Part shown: in pieces, positions 48,637-57,117 of the stretch
How positions within the stretch are numbered: position 1 is the first letter of the stretch
Layout of the letters: every line of letters begins with the position of its first letter
NCBI RefSeq assembly: GCF_000422625.1
Contig: NZ_AUGK01000011.1
Span: 51,383-115,382 of the forward strand
Length of the DNA: 64,000 bases
From: Adlercreutzia mucosicola DSM 19490
GTDB taxonomy: Bacteria > Actinomycetota > Coriobacteriia > Coriobacteriales > Eggerthellaceae
Reading direction: 5' to 3'
Notes under the pieces: model-generated
Database searches by the model: none
What the model saw: only the letters and a program-made list of their open reading frames with translations
What the model was told of the DNA's origin: nothing
Program-made: the position numbers and the translations under genes

Positions 48637-49545
48637 CTACATCGACTCCTGAATGTTCTTGGCCTCCCAGTAGTTGAACACCGGACCATCGATACAGCAG
48701 TACTGATGGCCGATCTGGCAGTGGCCGCACTTGCCCACGCCGCACTTCATGTGGCGCTCGAAGCTCATGTAGATGCGGTCGTAACTGATATGTTTCTTGC
48801 GCATCTCCTCCACCACGAACCGGTACATCACCGGCGGCCCGCACAGGGCGCCGAAGGTGTTGTCGGCGTCGATCTGCAGATTGGCGAAGGGCCGCGTGAC
48901 GAGGCCCACCTCGCCGTCCCAGCTGTCGTCGGCGTGGTCCACCGTGAGGTACAGATCGAAGTCCTTGCGGTGGCGCCACATTTCGAACTGATGGCGGAAC
49001 ATCACCTCGGAGGGGTTGCGCGATCCGTAGATGATGGTCACCTTCCCGAAGTCGGACCGTTCGTCGTGGATGTTGTTGATGAGCGAGCGCAGAGGCGCGA
49101 TGCCCAGGCCGCCGGCCACCAGCAGCACATCGTGGCCGCGCATGGCTTCCAGCGGAAAGCCGCGGCCGAAGGGCCCGCGGATGCCCACGATCTCGCCGCA
49201 CTGCATCTGGTGGAGCCGCTCGGTGAAGCGGCCGGCGCGGCGCACGCACAGCTCGATGAAGCCCTCTTTGGTGGGCGACGACGAGATGGAGATGGGCGCC
49301 TCCCCCACCCCGAACAGCGACAATTCCACGAATTGGCCCGGCTCGTGATGGAAGGCCTCGCGGATGCAATCGTCGATGAAGCGGAACTCGAAGAGCGTCT
49401 CGGTGGCCGTGAGCTCGGTGATGGAGGTGATGCGGGCCGGCCAGGGGCGATAGGGGTTGGCGTGCATCATCTCCGCGCCGGTGAGGGCGCGGCCCGATTC
49501 GCGGAAGGGATGGATGGACACGGTCGTGGCGCTAGCAGGCATCAT
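48637..49545 (-). CDS. Hydrogenase gamma subunit, FAD/NAD(P)-binding oxidoreductase
   Basis: A 302-residue ferredoxin-reductase-like protein: an FAD-binding beta barrel (FVELSLFGVGEAPISISSSP), an NAD(P)-binding fold (DVLLVAGGLGIAPLRSLI, VTIIYGSRNPSE), and a C-terminal [2Fe-2S] site in MKCGVGKCGHCQIG with a later Cys (YCCIDG). It passes electrons between NAD(P)H and the small subunit. Overlaps the beta gene by 14 nt. Confidence 0.93.
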   Translation of the reverse strand: MMPASATTVSIHPFRESGRALTGAEMMHANPYRPWPARITSITELTATETLFEFRFIDDCIREAFHHEPGQFVELSLFGVGEAPISISSSPTKEGFIELCVRRAGRFTERLHQMQCGEIVGIRGPFGRGFPLEAMRGHDVLLVAGGLGIAPLRSLINNIHDERSDFGKVTIIYGSRNPSEVMFRHQFEMWRHRKDFDLYLTVDHADDSWDGEVGLVTRPFANLQIDADNTFGALCGPPVMYRFVVEEMRKKHISYDRIYMSFERHMKCGVGKCGHCQIGHQYCCIDGPVFNYWEAKNIQESM

Positions 49546-50569
49546 CGGCCCCCTTTCTCTCGAAGAACCGCAGCACCTCGATGGGGCTGATGTCCACCTT
49601 GCAGGCCGCAGCGCAGCGCCCGCAGCCCACGCACAGGCTGCGGTCGTGGGTGGCCAGAAAGCCGTTCAGCTTGTGGTACATGCGGTGGCGCACTCGCTCG
49701 GTGGCCGTGGGACGGAAATTGTGGCCGCCGGCCACCATGGCGAACTGCGGCGAGGTGCAGGCGTCCCACACCCGTTCGCGCCGCCCGCTCACTCCGCCGG
49801 GATCCAGCGTGTCGCGGATATCGAAGCAGTAGCAGGTGGGACACACGCTGGCGCAGGCATTGCACGACAGGCAGCGCTCGCCCAGCTCGCCCCAGAACGC
49901 GTCCTCGTGGAAGGCATCCATGAGCATGGGGATCTCCTGGATGTCGGGGATGGCGGGGTTGAAGGCCTCCTGGCGGGCTCGGGTCGCAGCACGGAAGGCG
50001 ATACGGTCGCCGTCGGTGGCCTCCCGCACATCGCAGGCCCCCTCCAAGATGTTGGCGCCCACGACCGAGCCGATGGACACCAGGTAGCGCTCGCCGATGG
50101 CCGTGAGGAACAGATCGTAGCCCGGGCGCGCCTCTTCCGAATCCATCAGGTTGCAGAAGCAGTGCTCGGAGGGCATGCAGCCCACGCCCACGATGAGGGT
50201 GGCGCCGCGATGGGCCTGGAAGTAGGGATCGGGATAGCGCGGGTCGGCGAACACGCTGCCCAGGTTCATGAGACCGTTAATGTCGCAGGCGTGTACGCCG
50301 AACAGCACCCGGGGCCGTACTTCCTCGGTGTAATCGGTCACGGCGTTTTCCACGGCATCGAACTCAAAGAGCGTCTCGGTGGGCGGCAGGAGGTACTTCT
50401 TCGGCGAGGCGATGGTCGAGGGATAGTCGATGCAGATCTCGTCGAAGGACCCGACGGGCGAGAACACGTAGCCCGCCCCGCGCTTGACCGGGGCGATCAC
50501 TTCGTAGCGCTCCATGAAGGCCGCGACGAGCGAGGGCAAATCGTCACGGTCGATGACACGGTACAACAT
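49532..50569 (-). CDS. Hydrogenase beta subunit, 4Fe-4S protein
   Basis: A 345-residue Fe-S subunit of sulfhydrogenase type. Two [4Fe-4S] motifs are near the C-terminus: CLSCNACASVCPTCYC and CVGCGRCAAACKVDISP. The N-terminal half contains HACDINGL and VGVGCMPSEHCFC, as in sulfhydrogenase beta. First gene of the operon; start ATG 50569, Shine-Dalgarno AAAGGAA at 12 nt is far. The palindrome and inverted repeats at 50710-50857 lie in its upstream region. Confidence 0.92.
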   Translation of the reverse strand: MLYRVIDRDDLPSLVAAFMERYEVIAPVKRGAGYVFSPVGSFDEICIDYPSTIASPKKYLLPPTETLFEFDAVENAVTDYTEEVRPRVLFGVHACDINGLMNLGSVFADPRYPDPYFQAHRGATLIVGVGCMPSEHCFCNLMDSEEARPGYDLFLTAIGERYLVSIGSVVGANILEGACDVREATDGDRIAFRAATRARQEAFNPAIPDIQEIPMLMDAFHEDAFWGELGERCLSCNACASVCPTCYCFDIRDTLDPGGVSGRRERVWDACTSPQFAMVAGGHNFRPTATERVRHRMYHKLNGFLATHDRSLCVGCGRCAAACKVDISPIEVLRFFERKGADDAC

Positions 50570-50709
50570 AGGCGGTCGGTTCCTTTGTCGCTCGCGGCTT
50601 CTAGTCGCCCTTTATGGTAACGGTTGGGCAACTCCGCGCCCAGCCCCCATCGATTGGCGGCCGAAAAACCAGATGAAAACGATCTTGTCTCCGAAAAGGT
50701 CGAATATTG

Positions 50710-50857
50710 GCAACAAACTCCAGTAGATAGACATTCCTCGCTCCGCGAAAGGCCTCCAGCGCCCCATTTTTTGCCGAATGCGCCGTCATATTATCGATAT
50801 TCGATAATATGAAGCCCCCGCAAAACTCACCGATGTCTACCTATTGGCGTTTGTTGC
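50710..50857. repeat. 24-bp imperfect inverted repeat flanking 100 bp upstream of the hydrogenase operon
   Basis: The left arm 50710-50733 (GCAACAAACTCCAG...AGACA) and right arm 50834-50857 (TGTCTAC...GTTTGTTGC) match as inverse complements at 21 of 24 positions. The segment between them, 50734-50833, contains the palindrome at 50788-50810. Each arm read outward-in contains a TTGG/TTGT...TAGACA pattern that could be a weak promoter. The whole gene-free interval 50570-50977 otherwise shows the hydrogenase leader and the ndk terminator. Confidence 0.65.
50788..50810. promoter_or_regulatory. Perfect palindrome, candidate operator
   Basis: Two 10-bp arms, ATATTATCGA and TCGATAATAT, separated by TAT. 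A perfect dyad of this length and AT-richness in a GC-rich genome, 220 nt upstream of the hydrogenase start, is typical of a dimeric regulator site. It does not match Rex or FNR consensus as I know them. Confidence 0.6.
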
Positions 50858-50904
50858 ACAAAACGCGGCGATTCGCCAACCGGGACCCGATTTGAAACCC
50901 CATC

Positions 50905-50936
50905 CGCGAAAAAGGGGCCCGCAGGCCCCTTTTCAC
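50905..50936 (-). terminator. ndk terminator
   Basis: AAAAGGGGCC-TGCG-GGCCCCTTTT hairpin followed by T and CGCGG on the minus strand, 42 nt after the ndk stop. Confidence 0.8.
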
Positions 50937-50977
50937 TGTCGGGCCTCAAGGCCCGCAAAACGATCCCCAGCGTCGTC

Positions 50978-51382
50978 TTAGTTGAAGAAGATCGCAATCT
51001 CGCGCTCGGCAGACTCAGGGCTGTCGGAGCCGTGGATCACGTTCTCGTCCATGATGAGGCCGAAATCGCCGCGGATGGTGCCCGGGGCCGCCTCGGCCGG
51101 GTTGGTGGCGCCCATGAGCGAGCGGCACTTGGCCACGGCGCCCTCGCCGGAGATGACCATCTTCACCACGGGGCCGGAGGTGATGTAGGCGATGAGGCCC
51201 TCGTAGAAGGGCTTGCCCTCGTGCTCCTTGTAGTTGGCAGCGGCCTGCTCGGGGGTGACCATGCCGAGCTCCATGCGCTCGACGACAAGGCCGGCGCGCT
51301 CGAAGCGGTTGATAATCTCGCCGATGTGGCCGTTGCGCACGCCGTCGGGCTTGATCATGGAGTAGGTCTTCTGAATAGCCAT
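50978..51382 (-). CDS. ndk: Nucleoside diphosphate kinase
   Basis: Transfers the gamma phosphate among NTPs, 134 residues. The phospho-His is in NVIHGSDSPESA and the start QKTYSMIKPDGV is typical. Start ATG 51382 with AAAGGA 6 nt upstream; own terminator follows. Confidence 0.96.
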   Translation of the reverse strand: MAIQKTYSMIKPDGVRNGHIGEIINRFERAGLVVERMELGMVTPEQAAANYKEHEGKPFYEGLIAYITSGPVVKMVISGEGAVAKCRSLMGATNPAEAAPGTIRGDFGLIMDENVIHGSDSPESAEREIAIFFN

Positions 51383-51415
51383 GGGTGTCCTTTCGAAATG
51401 GGGTTCAGATCATGC

Positions 51416-51441
51416 AAACGGCCCGCGCAGAAGGCGGGCCG
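51416..51441 (-). terminator. Hairpin between the TPR gene and ndk, weak terminator
   Basis: CGGCCCGC-CTTCTGC-GCGGGCCG on the minus strand followed by TTTGC, 22 nt after the TPR gene stop. The T-run is short, so partial termination is likely. Confidence 0.5.
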
Positions 51442-51463
51442 GTTATGCCGTAGGGGCCAAAGC

Positions 51464-52843
51464 CTAGCTCTGGCTGGGGAAGTACAGCTCGATGTTCGCG
51501 ACCTTCCAGCCGATGCCGTCGCGCAGCATGGAGATCTTGTAGGTGACGGTGCCGCCGTTGCCCGTGGCCGCGGTGGCGTACACAACGGAGTCGGCCATGG
51601 AGCGGTTCATGCCGTCTACGGTGACGTTCGGATCGGTGACGACCGGATCGAGCATGGAGGTGATGTTCGACTCCTGGATGTCGGGCATGAACACCTTGTC
51701 CTTGGCGGCGGCCGGATCGGCGAACAGCTCCTTCACCACCGACTCCTGGGTGGGCCAGCCGTAGCCCTGGGTGTAGGCGAACACGCCCGCAGCCGCGGCC
51801 AACACAACGACGACCACGAAGAACAGCAGGATCTTCAGACCCACGTTGCGGCGCTTGCGGTCCTGCTTGGCAAGGCCCCGGCTCCACTGCTCCAACTCGG
51901 CATCGGTGGCGGTGAAGAAGCGATCGTTGTCGACGTTCTCGTAGGCGCCCACATAGCCGGGGAAGTTCTGGGGATCGGCCTCGTAGGGCTCGTCGTAGTA
52001 GAACGGGTCGGCGGCGCCTTCGTCGTAGACCTCCATGTCGTAGACGCTGGAGCCGTCGGCGGCCACATCGAGGCCGGACATATCGGCCAGCTGCAGCACC
52101 TGGGTGGCCTGGTTCTGCTCGGACGTGCCCTGGGCCACCGCGCCCACGGCGCGCTGGTAGTCCACGCTGGCGGAATCGGACAGGAAGTAGGTCTTGTCGG
52201 CGATGGCCTCCTCGAAGGCGTGCACGGCCTTCTCCATCTGGCCGCAGGCCACGTAGGCCTGGCCGAGGGAGGCCTGCAGCTTGTTGCGGGTGGAGGACAG
52301 CATGTCGAACTGCATGGCGCTCTCGTAGGAGGCCACGGCATCGGCCGGGCGGTTCAGGGCCATGAAGCACACGCCCAAGTTCAGCAGGGCCTTGGTGGGA
52401 TCGGGGTTGGCCTCGTCCAGGGCCGCCTCGCGGAAGGCCACACCGGCCTCGGCGGACTTGCCCAGCTTCATGAGGGCGTTGCCCATGCCCATGTAGGACT
52501 TGTAGGGCGTGGGGTTGCTGTCGTCGCCCACCGACTGCTCGAAGTAGCGGATGGCGTTGTCGTAGTCGCGCAGCGAGGCGTAGGCCATGCCCAAGTTGCA
52601 CTCCACGGTGCCGAGCGCCCCGTAGGCGGGATCGGCCGTGGCCTGGCTGTAAGCCTGGATGGCCTCGCGGGGGTTCTTCAGCTTCACCAGGCAGTTGCCG
52701 ATCTGGTGGTACAGAAGGCCCATCTCGCCCGGCGCCAAGGGAGACTGGGCGTCTTGCAAGCATTCCGTGAACGTGAGCAGCGCCCCGCGGAAATCACGCA
52801 GGCGGTAGCGCTCGTTTGCTCGATCGAATAACTCGTTGTTCAT
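51464..52843 (-). CDS. TPR-repeat membrane protein
   Basis: A 459-residue protein. The N-terminal 240 residues are about six tetratricopeptide repeats (for example LLYHQIGNCLVKLKNPREAIQAY, cut here, then GMAYASLRDYDNAIRYFEQ, GNALMKLGKSAEA, LGVCFMALNRPADAV). An acidic, Tyr-rich stretch (about 260-310) follows, then a single membrane segment (near 333-352, ILLFFVVVVVLAAAAGVFAY) and an extracytoplasmic C-terminal domain of about 105 residues ending FPSQS. The order puts the TPR part in the cytoplasm. I do not recognise the outer domain. Start ATG 52843 with GAAGGAAG upstream. Confidence 0.75.
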   Translation of the reverse strand: MNNELFDRANERYRLRDFRGALLTFTECLQDAQSPLAPGEMGLLYHQIGNCLVKLKNPREAIQAYSQATADPAYGALGTVECNLGMAYASLRDYDNAIRYFEQSVGDDSNPTPYKSYMGMGNALMKLGKSAEAGVAFREAALDEANPDPTKALLNLGVCFMALNRPADAVASYESAMQFDMLSSTRNKLQASLGQAYVACGQMEKAVHAFEEAIADKTYFLSDSASVDYQRAVGAVAQGTSEQNQATQVLQLADMSGLDVAADGSSVYDMEVYDEGAADPFYYDEPYEADPQNFPGYVGAYENVDNDRFFTATDAELEQWSRGLAKQDRKRRNVGLKILLFFVVVVVLAAAAGVFAYTQGYGWPTQESVVKELFADPAAAKDKVFMPDIQESNITSMLDPVVTDPNVTVDGMNRSMADSVVYATAATGNGGTVTYKISMLRDGIGWKVANIELYFPSQS

Positions 52844-52931
52844 AGACTTCCTTCACTTGGTCCTACGGGCGGCAAGACGCGAGGCGCATCTGCGCGAGAG
52901 CCGCGCCCGCACGGCGCGGCGACGGGGTGCG

Positions 52932-53459
52932 CTAGGCGTTCTCGATGGTGATCGACTCGATGACGTCGCCGGCGCGCAGCTGTCCGATGACGTCCTTGCC
53001 CTCGATGGTCTGGCCGAACACCGTGTAGCCGGAATCCAGGTTGTGCTGGGGGCCCAGGCACAGGTAGAACTGGGAGCCGGCGGAATTGGGATCCATGGAG
53101 CGGGCCATGGCCAGGGCACCGTCCTCGTGGGAGTTGTGCGGGTTGGTGGTGAACTCCTCTTTGATGGAGTAGCCCGGGTTGCCGGTGCCGAAGGGGGCGA
53201 AGCCGGCGGCGCGGCCCGCGGCCACCTGCTCGGGCGTGGCCTCGCGGGTGTTCGGGCAGCCGCCCTGGATCACGAAGCCGGGCACGTAGCGGTGGAACTT
53301 CAGGCCGTCGTAGAAGCCCTTCTGGGCCAGTTCCACGAAGTTGCCCACGTGAATGGGGGCATCGGCACCGGCCAGCTGCACGCGGACGGTGCCCTTGGAG
53401 GTGTTGATAACGGCGATCTCGCTGCCGGTGGGCTGGTATTCGGGGGTATACAGAGCCAT
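52932..53459 (-). CDS. Peptidyl-prolyl cis-trans isomerase, cyclophilin type
   Basis: A 175-residue cytoplasmic cyclophilin with the active-site pattern FHRYVPGFVIQGG (Arg, Phe) and later GSQFYLCLGPQHNLDSGYTVFGQ. No signal peptide. Start ATG 53459 (MALYTPEY) with AAAAGGAG 8 nt upstream, preferred over a GTG three codons earlier. Confidence 0.94.
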   Translation of the reverse strand: MALYTPEYQPTGSEIAVINTSKGTVRVQLAGADAPIHVGNFVELAQKGFYDGLKFHRYVPGFVIQGGCPNTREATPEQVAAGRAAGFAPFGTGNPGYSIKEEFTTNPHNSHEDGALAMARSMDPNSAGSQFYLCLGPQHNLDSGYTVFGQTIEGKDVIGQLRAGDVIESITIENA

Positions 53460-53554
53460 GGTCGGCACTCCTTTTCCCTGGGGTCTCGCGCTGGACGGCC
53501 CTCGGCACGCTCGCGCGAAGCATTTCTTTGCATACGGTGACTGATTCTAGCAGG

Positions 53555-54871
53555 TTAGGAACGTTCGCGCGTGAAAATGCTAACCACTTCCACATGGTAG
53601 GTCTGAGGAAAGAGGTCGACGGGCGTCGCGACGGCCAGACGGTAGCCCGCCGCCTCGAACAGCGCCACGTCCCGGGCCCAGGTCTGGGGGTCGCAGCTGA
53701 CGTAGGCCACCCGCGCCGGGGCCGCCCGGGCGATGGAGTCAACCACGCCGGGGGCCAGACCTGCCCGCGGAGGATCCACCACGAGCGCGTCCAGCTCGCC
53801 CAGATCGGGCAGCTCGCGGGCCGCATCTCCCCCGATGACCTCGATGTCCACCCCGGCCCGCTCGGCGTTGCGGCGCAGGTCGCGCACCGAGGAGCCGGCC
53901 GACTCCACGGCCACCACGTCGGCCCCGGCCGCGGCCAGGGGCACCGAGAAGGTGCCGCCCCCGGCGTAGAGGTCGGCCACATAGGCGCCCTCCTCCAGCC
54001 CAAGGCCCTCCCGCACGAGGGCCACCAACTGCTCGGCCTGGGCGGTGTTCACCTGGAAGAACGACGGGGCGCTTGTGAGGAAGCGGACGCCGGCCAGCTC
54101 CTCTTCCCAGCAGCCCTTGCCGGCGATGGCCTCCACCTTTTTCACCTTGCGGGCGCGACCCGGCTCGGCGATGACGCGCACGAGCGAGGTGTTCTTGCAG
54201 GCCGATCCCAGGGTCTTGGCCGCCGCAGCCCGCGGGAAGGGGCCCGGCGTCGTCCACAGGGCCACCTCCACGTCCTTGGTGCGCAGGCTGCCGCGCACCC
54301 CCACGCGGAAGATGCCCAGATCCTCGTTGCCGGCTAGAAAGCGCAGTGCCCCGCGAAGGGCCTTGGGGGCCTTTTCGATGAGGCGGTTGGCGAGCGGGCA
54401 GGCGTCCAGGGCGACCAGCTCGCCGCCGCCCTCGGGGCGCATCCCCAAAACGAGGCGGCCGGCGCTATCGGTGCCGCAGGCCAGCTCCAGCTTGTTGCGG
54501 TAGCCCCACTCGCGCTTCGAGCCCACGCAGGGCGCCACCAGCGCCTCGGCCCGCTCGGCCGGCAGATGGGCCGTGCGCACAAGGGCGCTCACGACGCCAT
54601 CGCGCTTGGCGGCACGCTGGGCCCCGTAGCTCAGATGCGACCAGGGGCACCCCCCGCAGCCCGCCGCGCAGGGCGGCGCCACGCGATCGGGCGAGGGCTC
54701 CAGAACGGACGTCACGCGGCCGCGGGCGAAGCGGGGCTTCTCCTCGCACAGCTGCACCTCTGCCACATCGCCCGGCACGGCGCCTTCCACGAACACCGTC
54801 TTGCCGTCGGACAGGCGGCCCACGGCCGCCGGCCCGTAGCTCATGCGCTCGATGCGAACGGTCTCGGTCAT
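53555..54871 (-). CDS. RNA m5U methyltransferase (RumA/TrmA family)
   Basis: SAM-dependent uracil-C5 methyltransferase, 438 residues: an N-terminal TRAM domain (to about 60), cysteines of a [4Fe-4S] cluster (CAAGCGGCPWSH), the SAM site DLYAGGGTFSVPLA, VDPPRAG, and the catalytic Cys in YVSCDPQT. The Fe-S cluster and TRAM point to the RumA/RlmD-like branch acting on 23S rRNA. Since TrmFO already makes m5U54 in tRNA, rRNA is the likely target. Start MTETVRIERM (ATG 54871); longer readings have no protein character. Confidence 0.9.
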   Translation of the reverse strand: MTETVRIERMSYGPAAVGRLSDGKTVFVEGAVPGDVAEVQLCEEKPRFARGRVTSVLEPSPDRVAPPCAAGCGGCPWSHLSYGAQRAAKRDGVVSALVRTAHLPAERAEALVAPCVGSKREWGYRNKLELACGTDSAGRLVLGMRPEGGGELVALDACPLANRLIEKAPKALRGALRFLAGNEDLGIFRVGVRGSLRTKDVEVALWTTPGPFPRAAAAKTLGSACKNTSLVRVIAEPGRARKVKKVEAIAGKGCWEEELAGVRFLTSAPSFFQVNTAQAEQLVALVREGLGLEEGAYVADLYAGGGTFSVPLAAAGADVVAVESAGSSVRDLRRNAERAGVDIEVIGGDAARELPDLGELDALVVDPPRAGLAPGVVDSIARAAPARVAYVSCDPQTWARDVALFEAAGYRLAVATPVDLFPQTYHVEVVSIFTRERS

Positions 54872-55008
54872 GGGAACTCCTTCGGTCGGATGGCAAAACG
54901 GGCGCGACGGGCTGCGGGGGCTGTCGCGGGCGGCCGCTTCGCGACGGGCTGCGGGCGATCGGGCGGCGGCCGCAGCGGAACGCGAAGCACCGCGAGCGGT
55001 GCGGCAAT

Positions 55009-55036
55009 GAAAAAGGGCGAGCCTGCGGCCCGCCCT
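55009..55036 (-). terminator. tRNA-Arg terminator
   Basis: AGGGCG-(G)-GCC-GCA-GGC-(T)-CGCCCT hairpin followed by TTTTC on the minus strand, directly after the tRNA. Confidence 0.8.
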
Positions 55037-55045
55037 GGTCGGTTG

Positions 55046-55121
55046 TGGTGCCCTCGACAGGATTCGAACCTGCGGCACCTTGCTCCGGAGGCAAGTGCTC
55101 TATCCCCTGAGCTACGAGGGC
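55046..55121 (-). tRNA. tRNA-Arg (CCG)
   Basis: 76 nt with encoded CCA: acceptor GCCCTCG/CGAGGGC, D-arm GCTC AGGGGATA GAGC, anticodon stem CTTGC/GCAAG with loop CTCCGGA (anticodon CCG), T-arm GCAGG TTCGAAT CCTGT, discriminator A. Confidence 0.97.
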
Positions 55122-55151
55122 GCTTAAGGGTGCCCGCTTTCGGGCGCAGGC

Positions 55152-55157
55152 TATTAT
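55152..55157 (-). promoter_or_regulatory. -10 element of tRNA-Arg
   Basis: Perfect TATAAT on the minus strand, 30 nt upstream of the tRNA 5' end. A TTGCGG lies 20 bp further upstream, slightly far for a -35. Confidence 0.6.
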
Positions 55158-55263
55158 AGTGCAAATGGAGCCGGCGCGCCGCAAAACCTCAAAATCCCCC
55201 ACGGACGGCACAGCGGGAGGCCGGCGCTGGGCCGAGAAGCCCGCCGACGCGGCCGCGCGGCCC

Positions 55264-56205
55264 CTACTTCCCCACGATAACCGTGAGGGCGCGCGGGATG
55301 CAGTCGATCTCGAAGTGGGTGCCCTCGATCTTCTCGCCGTCTATCTGGCCGGGAGGCTCCTCGGCGAAGTCCAGCACGAGGCGGCTCGCCCGATCGAGGT
55401 GGATGTGGCGGTTGCCCGTATGGCGGCCGCCCTTGGCCGCCAGCAGCACCGCCAGGGCCTTCCACGGGCCGAGATGCGGCGTGGCGTAGCAGAGATCGAG
55501 CAGCCCGTCGTCCAGCTCGGCCCCCGGGCAGATGCGGAAGTGGCCTCCGTAGGTGGGGCCGATCTGCACGGCCAGCAGATAGGCCGCTGCGCTCACCGTG
55601 CGCGCAGCCGCAGCGTCGCCACCCGTAAGGCGCGCGGTGAAGTCGTAGATGCTCAGATGACGGAACAGCTGGTCTACGGCGGATTCCAAATACAGGCGCG
55701 TGCCCGTGCGCCCCGTGCGCACGCGGCGCTCCACCGTATCCAGGGCGATGGCCGCGTCCAGGCCGAAGGAAAGCGTCTCTACAAAATAGCGCCCGTTCAC
55801 CCGGCCCACGTCGACCACGGTGGTGAGACCGGCGAGCACGCAGTCGATGGCCCGACCGATGGAGGTGGGCACACCCAGGCTGGCGGCGTAGTCGTTGCCC
55901 GAGCCCACGGGGATCACGCCGAGGGCCGGCCGCTCATCGACGGGGCGCTCCATGAGGCCGGCGGCCACCTCGCTGATGAGGCCGTCGCCGCCGAGGGCCA
56001 CCACGGTGCCCACCGACGGATCCAGGGAGGCGGCCAGCGCCGTGGCGTGGCGCGGGCGCTCCGTCAGCAGCAGCTGGAAGCCCTCGTCGCCCACGCGGGC
56101 GCGCAGCAGGCTGGCGGCCTCCACGGCCGCCCAGGCCCCGCGCCCGTTCTGGGCGGCCGGGTTCGCGATGAGCGCGATGTGCCCGCAGGATGGGTCAAGG
56201 GCCAT
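55264..56205 (-). CDS. Diacylglycerol/lipid kinase family protein (DagK/YegS-like)
   Basis: A 313-residue kinase of the diacylglycerol-kinase catalytic family. The start IALIANPAAQNGRG and the nucleotide site ALGGDGLISEVAAGL with VIPVGSGNDYAASLG are characteristic. Regions RICPGAELDDGLLDLC and QIDGEKIEG are in the C-terminal lipid-binding half. It could recycle diacylglycerol from lipid-anchored polymer synthesis, in line with the nearby glycolipid-type genes. Start ATG 56205. Confidence 0.9.
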   Translation of the reverse strand: MALDPSCGHIALIANPAAQNGRGAWAAVEAASLLRARVGDEGFQLLLTERPRHATALAASLDPSVGTVVALGGDGLISEVAAGLMERPVDERPALGVIPVGSGNDYAASLGVPTSIGRAIDCVLAGLTTVVDVGRVNGRYFVETLSFGLDAAIALDTVERRVRTGRTGTRLYLESAVDQLFRHLSIYDFTARLTGGDAAAARTVSAAAYLLAVQIGPTYGGHFRICPGAELDDGLLDLCYATPHLGPWKALAVLLAAKGGRHTGNRHIHLDRASRLVLDFAEEPPGQIDGEKIEGTHFEIDCIPRALTVIVGK

Positions 56206-56226
56206 GGTCTCGCTCTTTCTCTTGAT

Positions 56227-56679
56227 CTAGGGGCGCGCGTCCGTCGGCACGACGGCCCCGTCATCGCTGCCGGCAAACGCGGCGGGAGCCGCCGGGCCGG
56301 CGTCGAGGAACTTCTTGCGCGTTACGAAATTGAACACCATCACAATGACCGTGGCCCCGATCTTCGTGATGAGGTAGCTGATGCCGAACAGCGACGTGCC
56401 CACCCACATGAGGCCGTCGTTGATGCCCAGGCCGATGGCGGACAGCACCACGAAGATGACGAACTCGCGGCGGCGCGACAGGCCCTCCTTGTGCGTGAAT
56501 ACGTATCGCATGGAGGCCAGGTAGTTGAACACCACCGACACGATGAACGAGATGGTGGCGCTGATAAGGTACTCGATGCCCGCCAGCTCGGTCAGGGCCA
56601 CCATGAGGCCGTAGTCGATGATAAAGGCGATGACGCCCACCACGCCGAACTTCATGAACTGTTGGAACAGGTACTTCAT
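56227..56679 (-). CDS. GtrA-family membrane protein
   Basis: A 150-residue protein with four hydrophobic segments (FGVVGVIAFIIDYGLMVAL, YLISATISFIVSVVFNYLAS, FVIFVVLSAIGLGINDGLMW, YLITKIGATVIVMVFNFVTR), the GtrA pattern. GtrA proteins help move lipid-linked sugars across the membrane and are often paired with a GT2 glycosyltransferase, here found at 57118-58116. Start ATG 56679 with GGAAGGG upstream. Confidence 0.88.
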   Translation of the reverse strand: MKYLFQQFMKFGVVGVIAFIIDYGLMVALTELAGIEYLISATISFIVSVVFNYLASMRYVFTHKEGLSRRREFVIFVVLSAIGLGINDGLMWVGTSLFGISYLITKIGATVIVMVFNFVTRKKFLDAGPAAPAAFAGSDDGAVVPTDARP

Positions 56680-56795
56680 AGGCCCTTCCGTCGCTTGGCC
56701 GCCGATCCGTTTGATGCCAACATATCATTCTCTGCCCCGTCCCTCCGTTGCGCAAGGCGCGTGGGCAAGTTGATAAAAAATTCTCAAATGGTCCC

Positions 56796-56824
56796 TTGCA
56801 AAGGTTTCGAAGGTCTGCCATACT
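56796..56824 (+). promoter_or_regulatory. tRNA-Glu promoter
   Basis: TTGCAA (56796-56801), 17 bp, CATACT (56819-56824), 18 nt before the tRNA 5' end. Confidence 0.8.
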
Positions 56825-56842
56825 ATATAAGCTATTTTGCAC

Positions 56843-56917
56843 GTCCCCATAGTCTAGAGGTCAGGACGCGGCCCTTTCAAGGCTGAGACACGGGTTCGAT
56901 TCCCGTTGGGGGCACCA
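56843..56917 (+). tRNA. tRNA-Glu (TTC)
   Basis: 75 nt with encoded CCA: acceptor GTCCCCA/TGGGGGC, anticodon stem CGGCC/GGCTG with loop CTTTCAA (anticodon TTC), T-arm ACGGG TTCGATT CCCGT, discriminator A. Confidence 0.96.
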
Positions 56918-56928
56918 CGAATGATCGA

Positions 56929-56955
56929 GGCGAGCCGTCGGGTTCGCCTTTTTTG
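56929..56955 (+). terminator. tRNA-Glu terminator
   Basis: GGCGAGCC-GTCG-GGTTCGCC hairpin followed by TTTTTTG, 11 nt after the tRNA. Confidence 0.88.
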
Positions 56956-57117
56956 TTGCCTGTGCGGGAGACGAAGTCGACACGGAGTGGCGGGCAGCGC
57001 GCCCCTCCCCTCTCCGTTCGCCCTCCCCCGCCTTTCCCCTAAAGAAAAGCGGTCCCGCAGGCCCGCTCGTTCTCTTTCGATCGGTCGCGCCGACGCTCTT
57101 TTGCGGGACGGCGCGCC

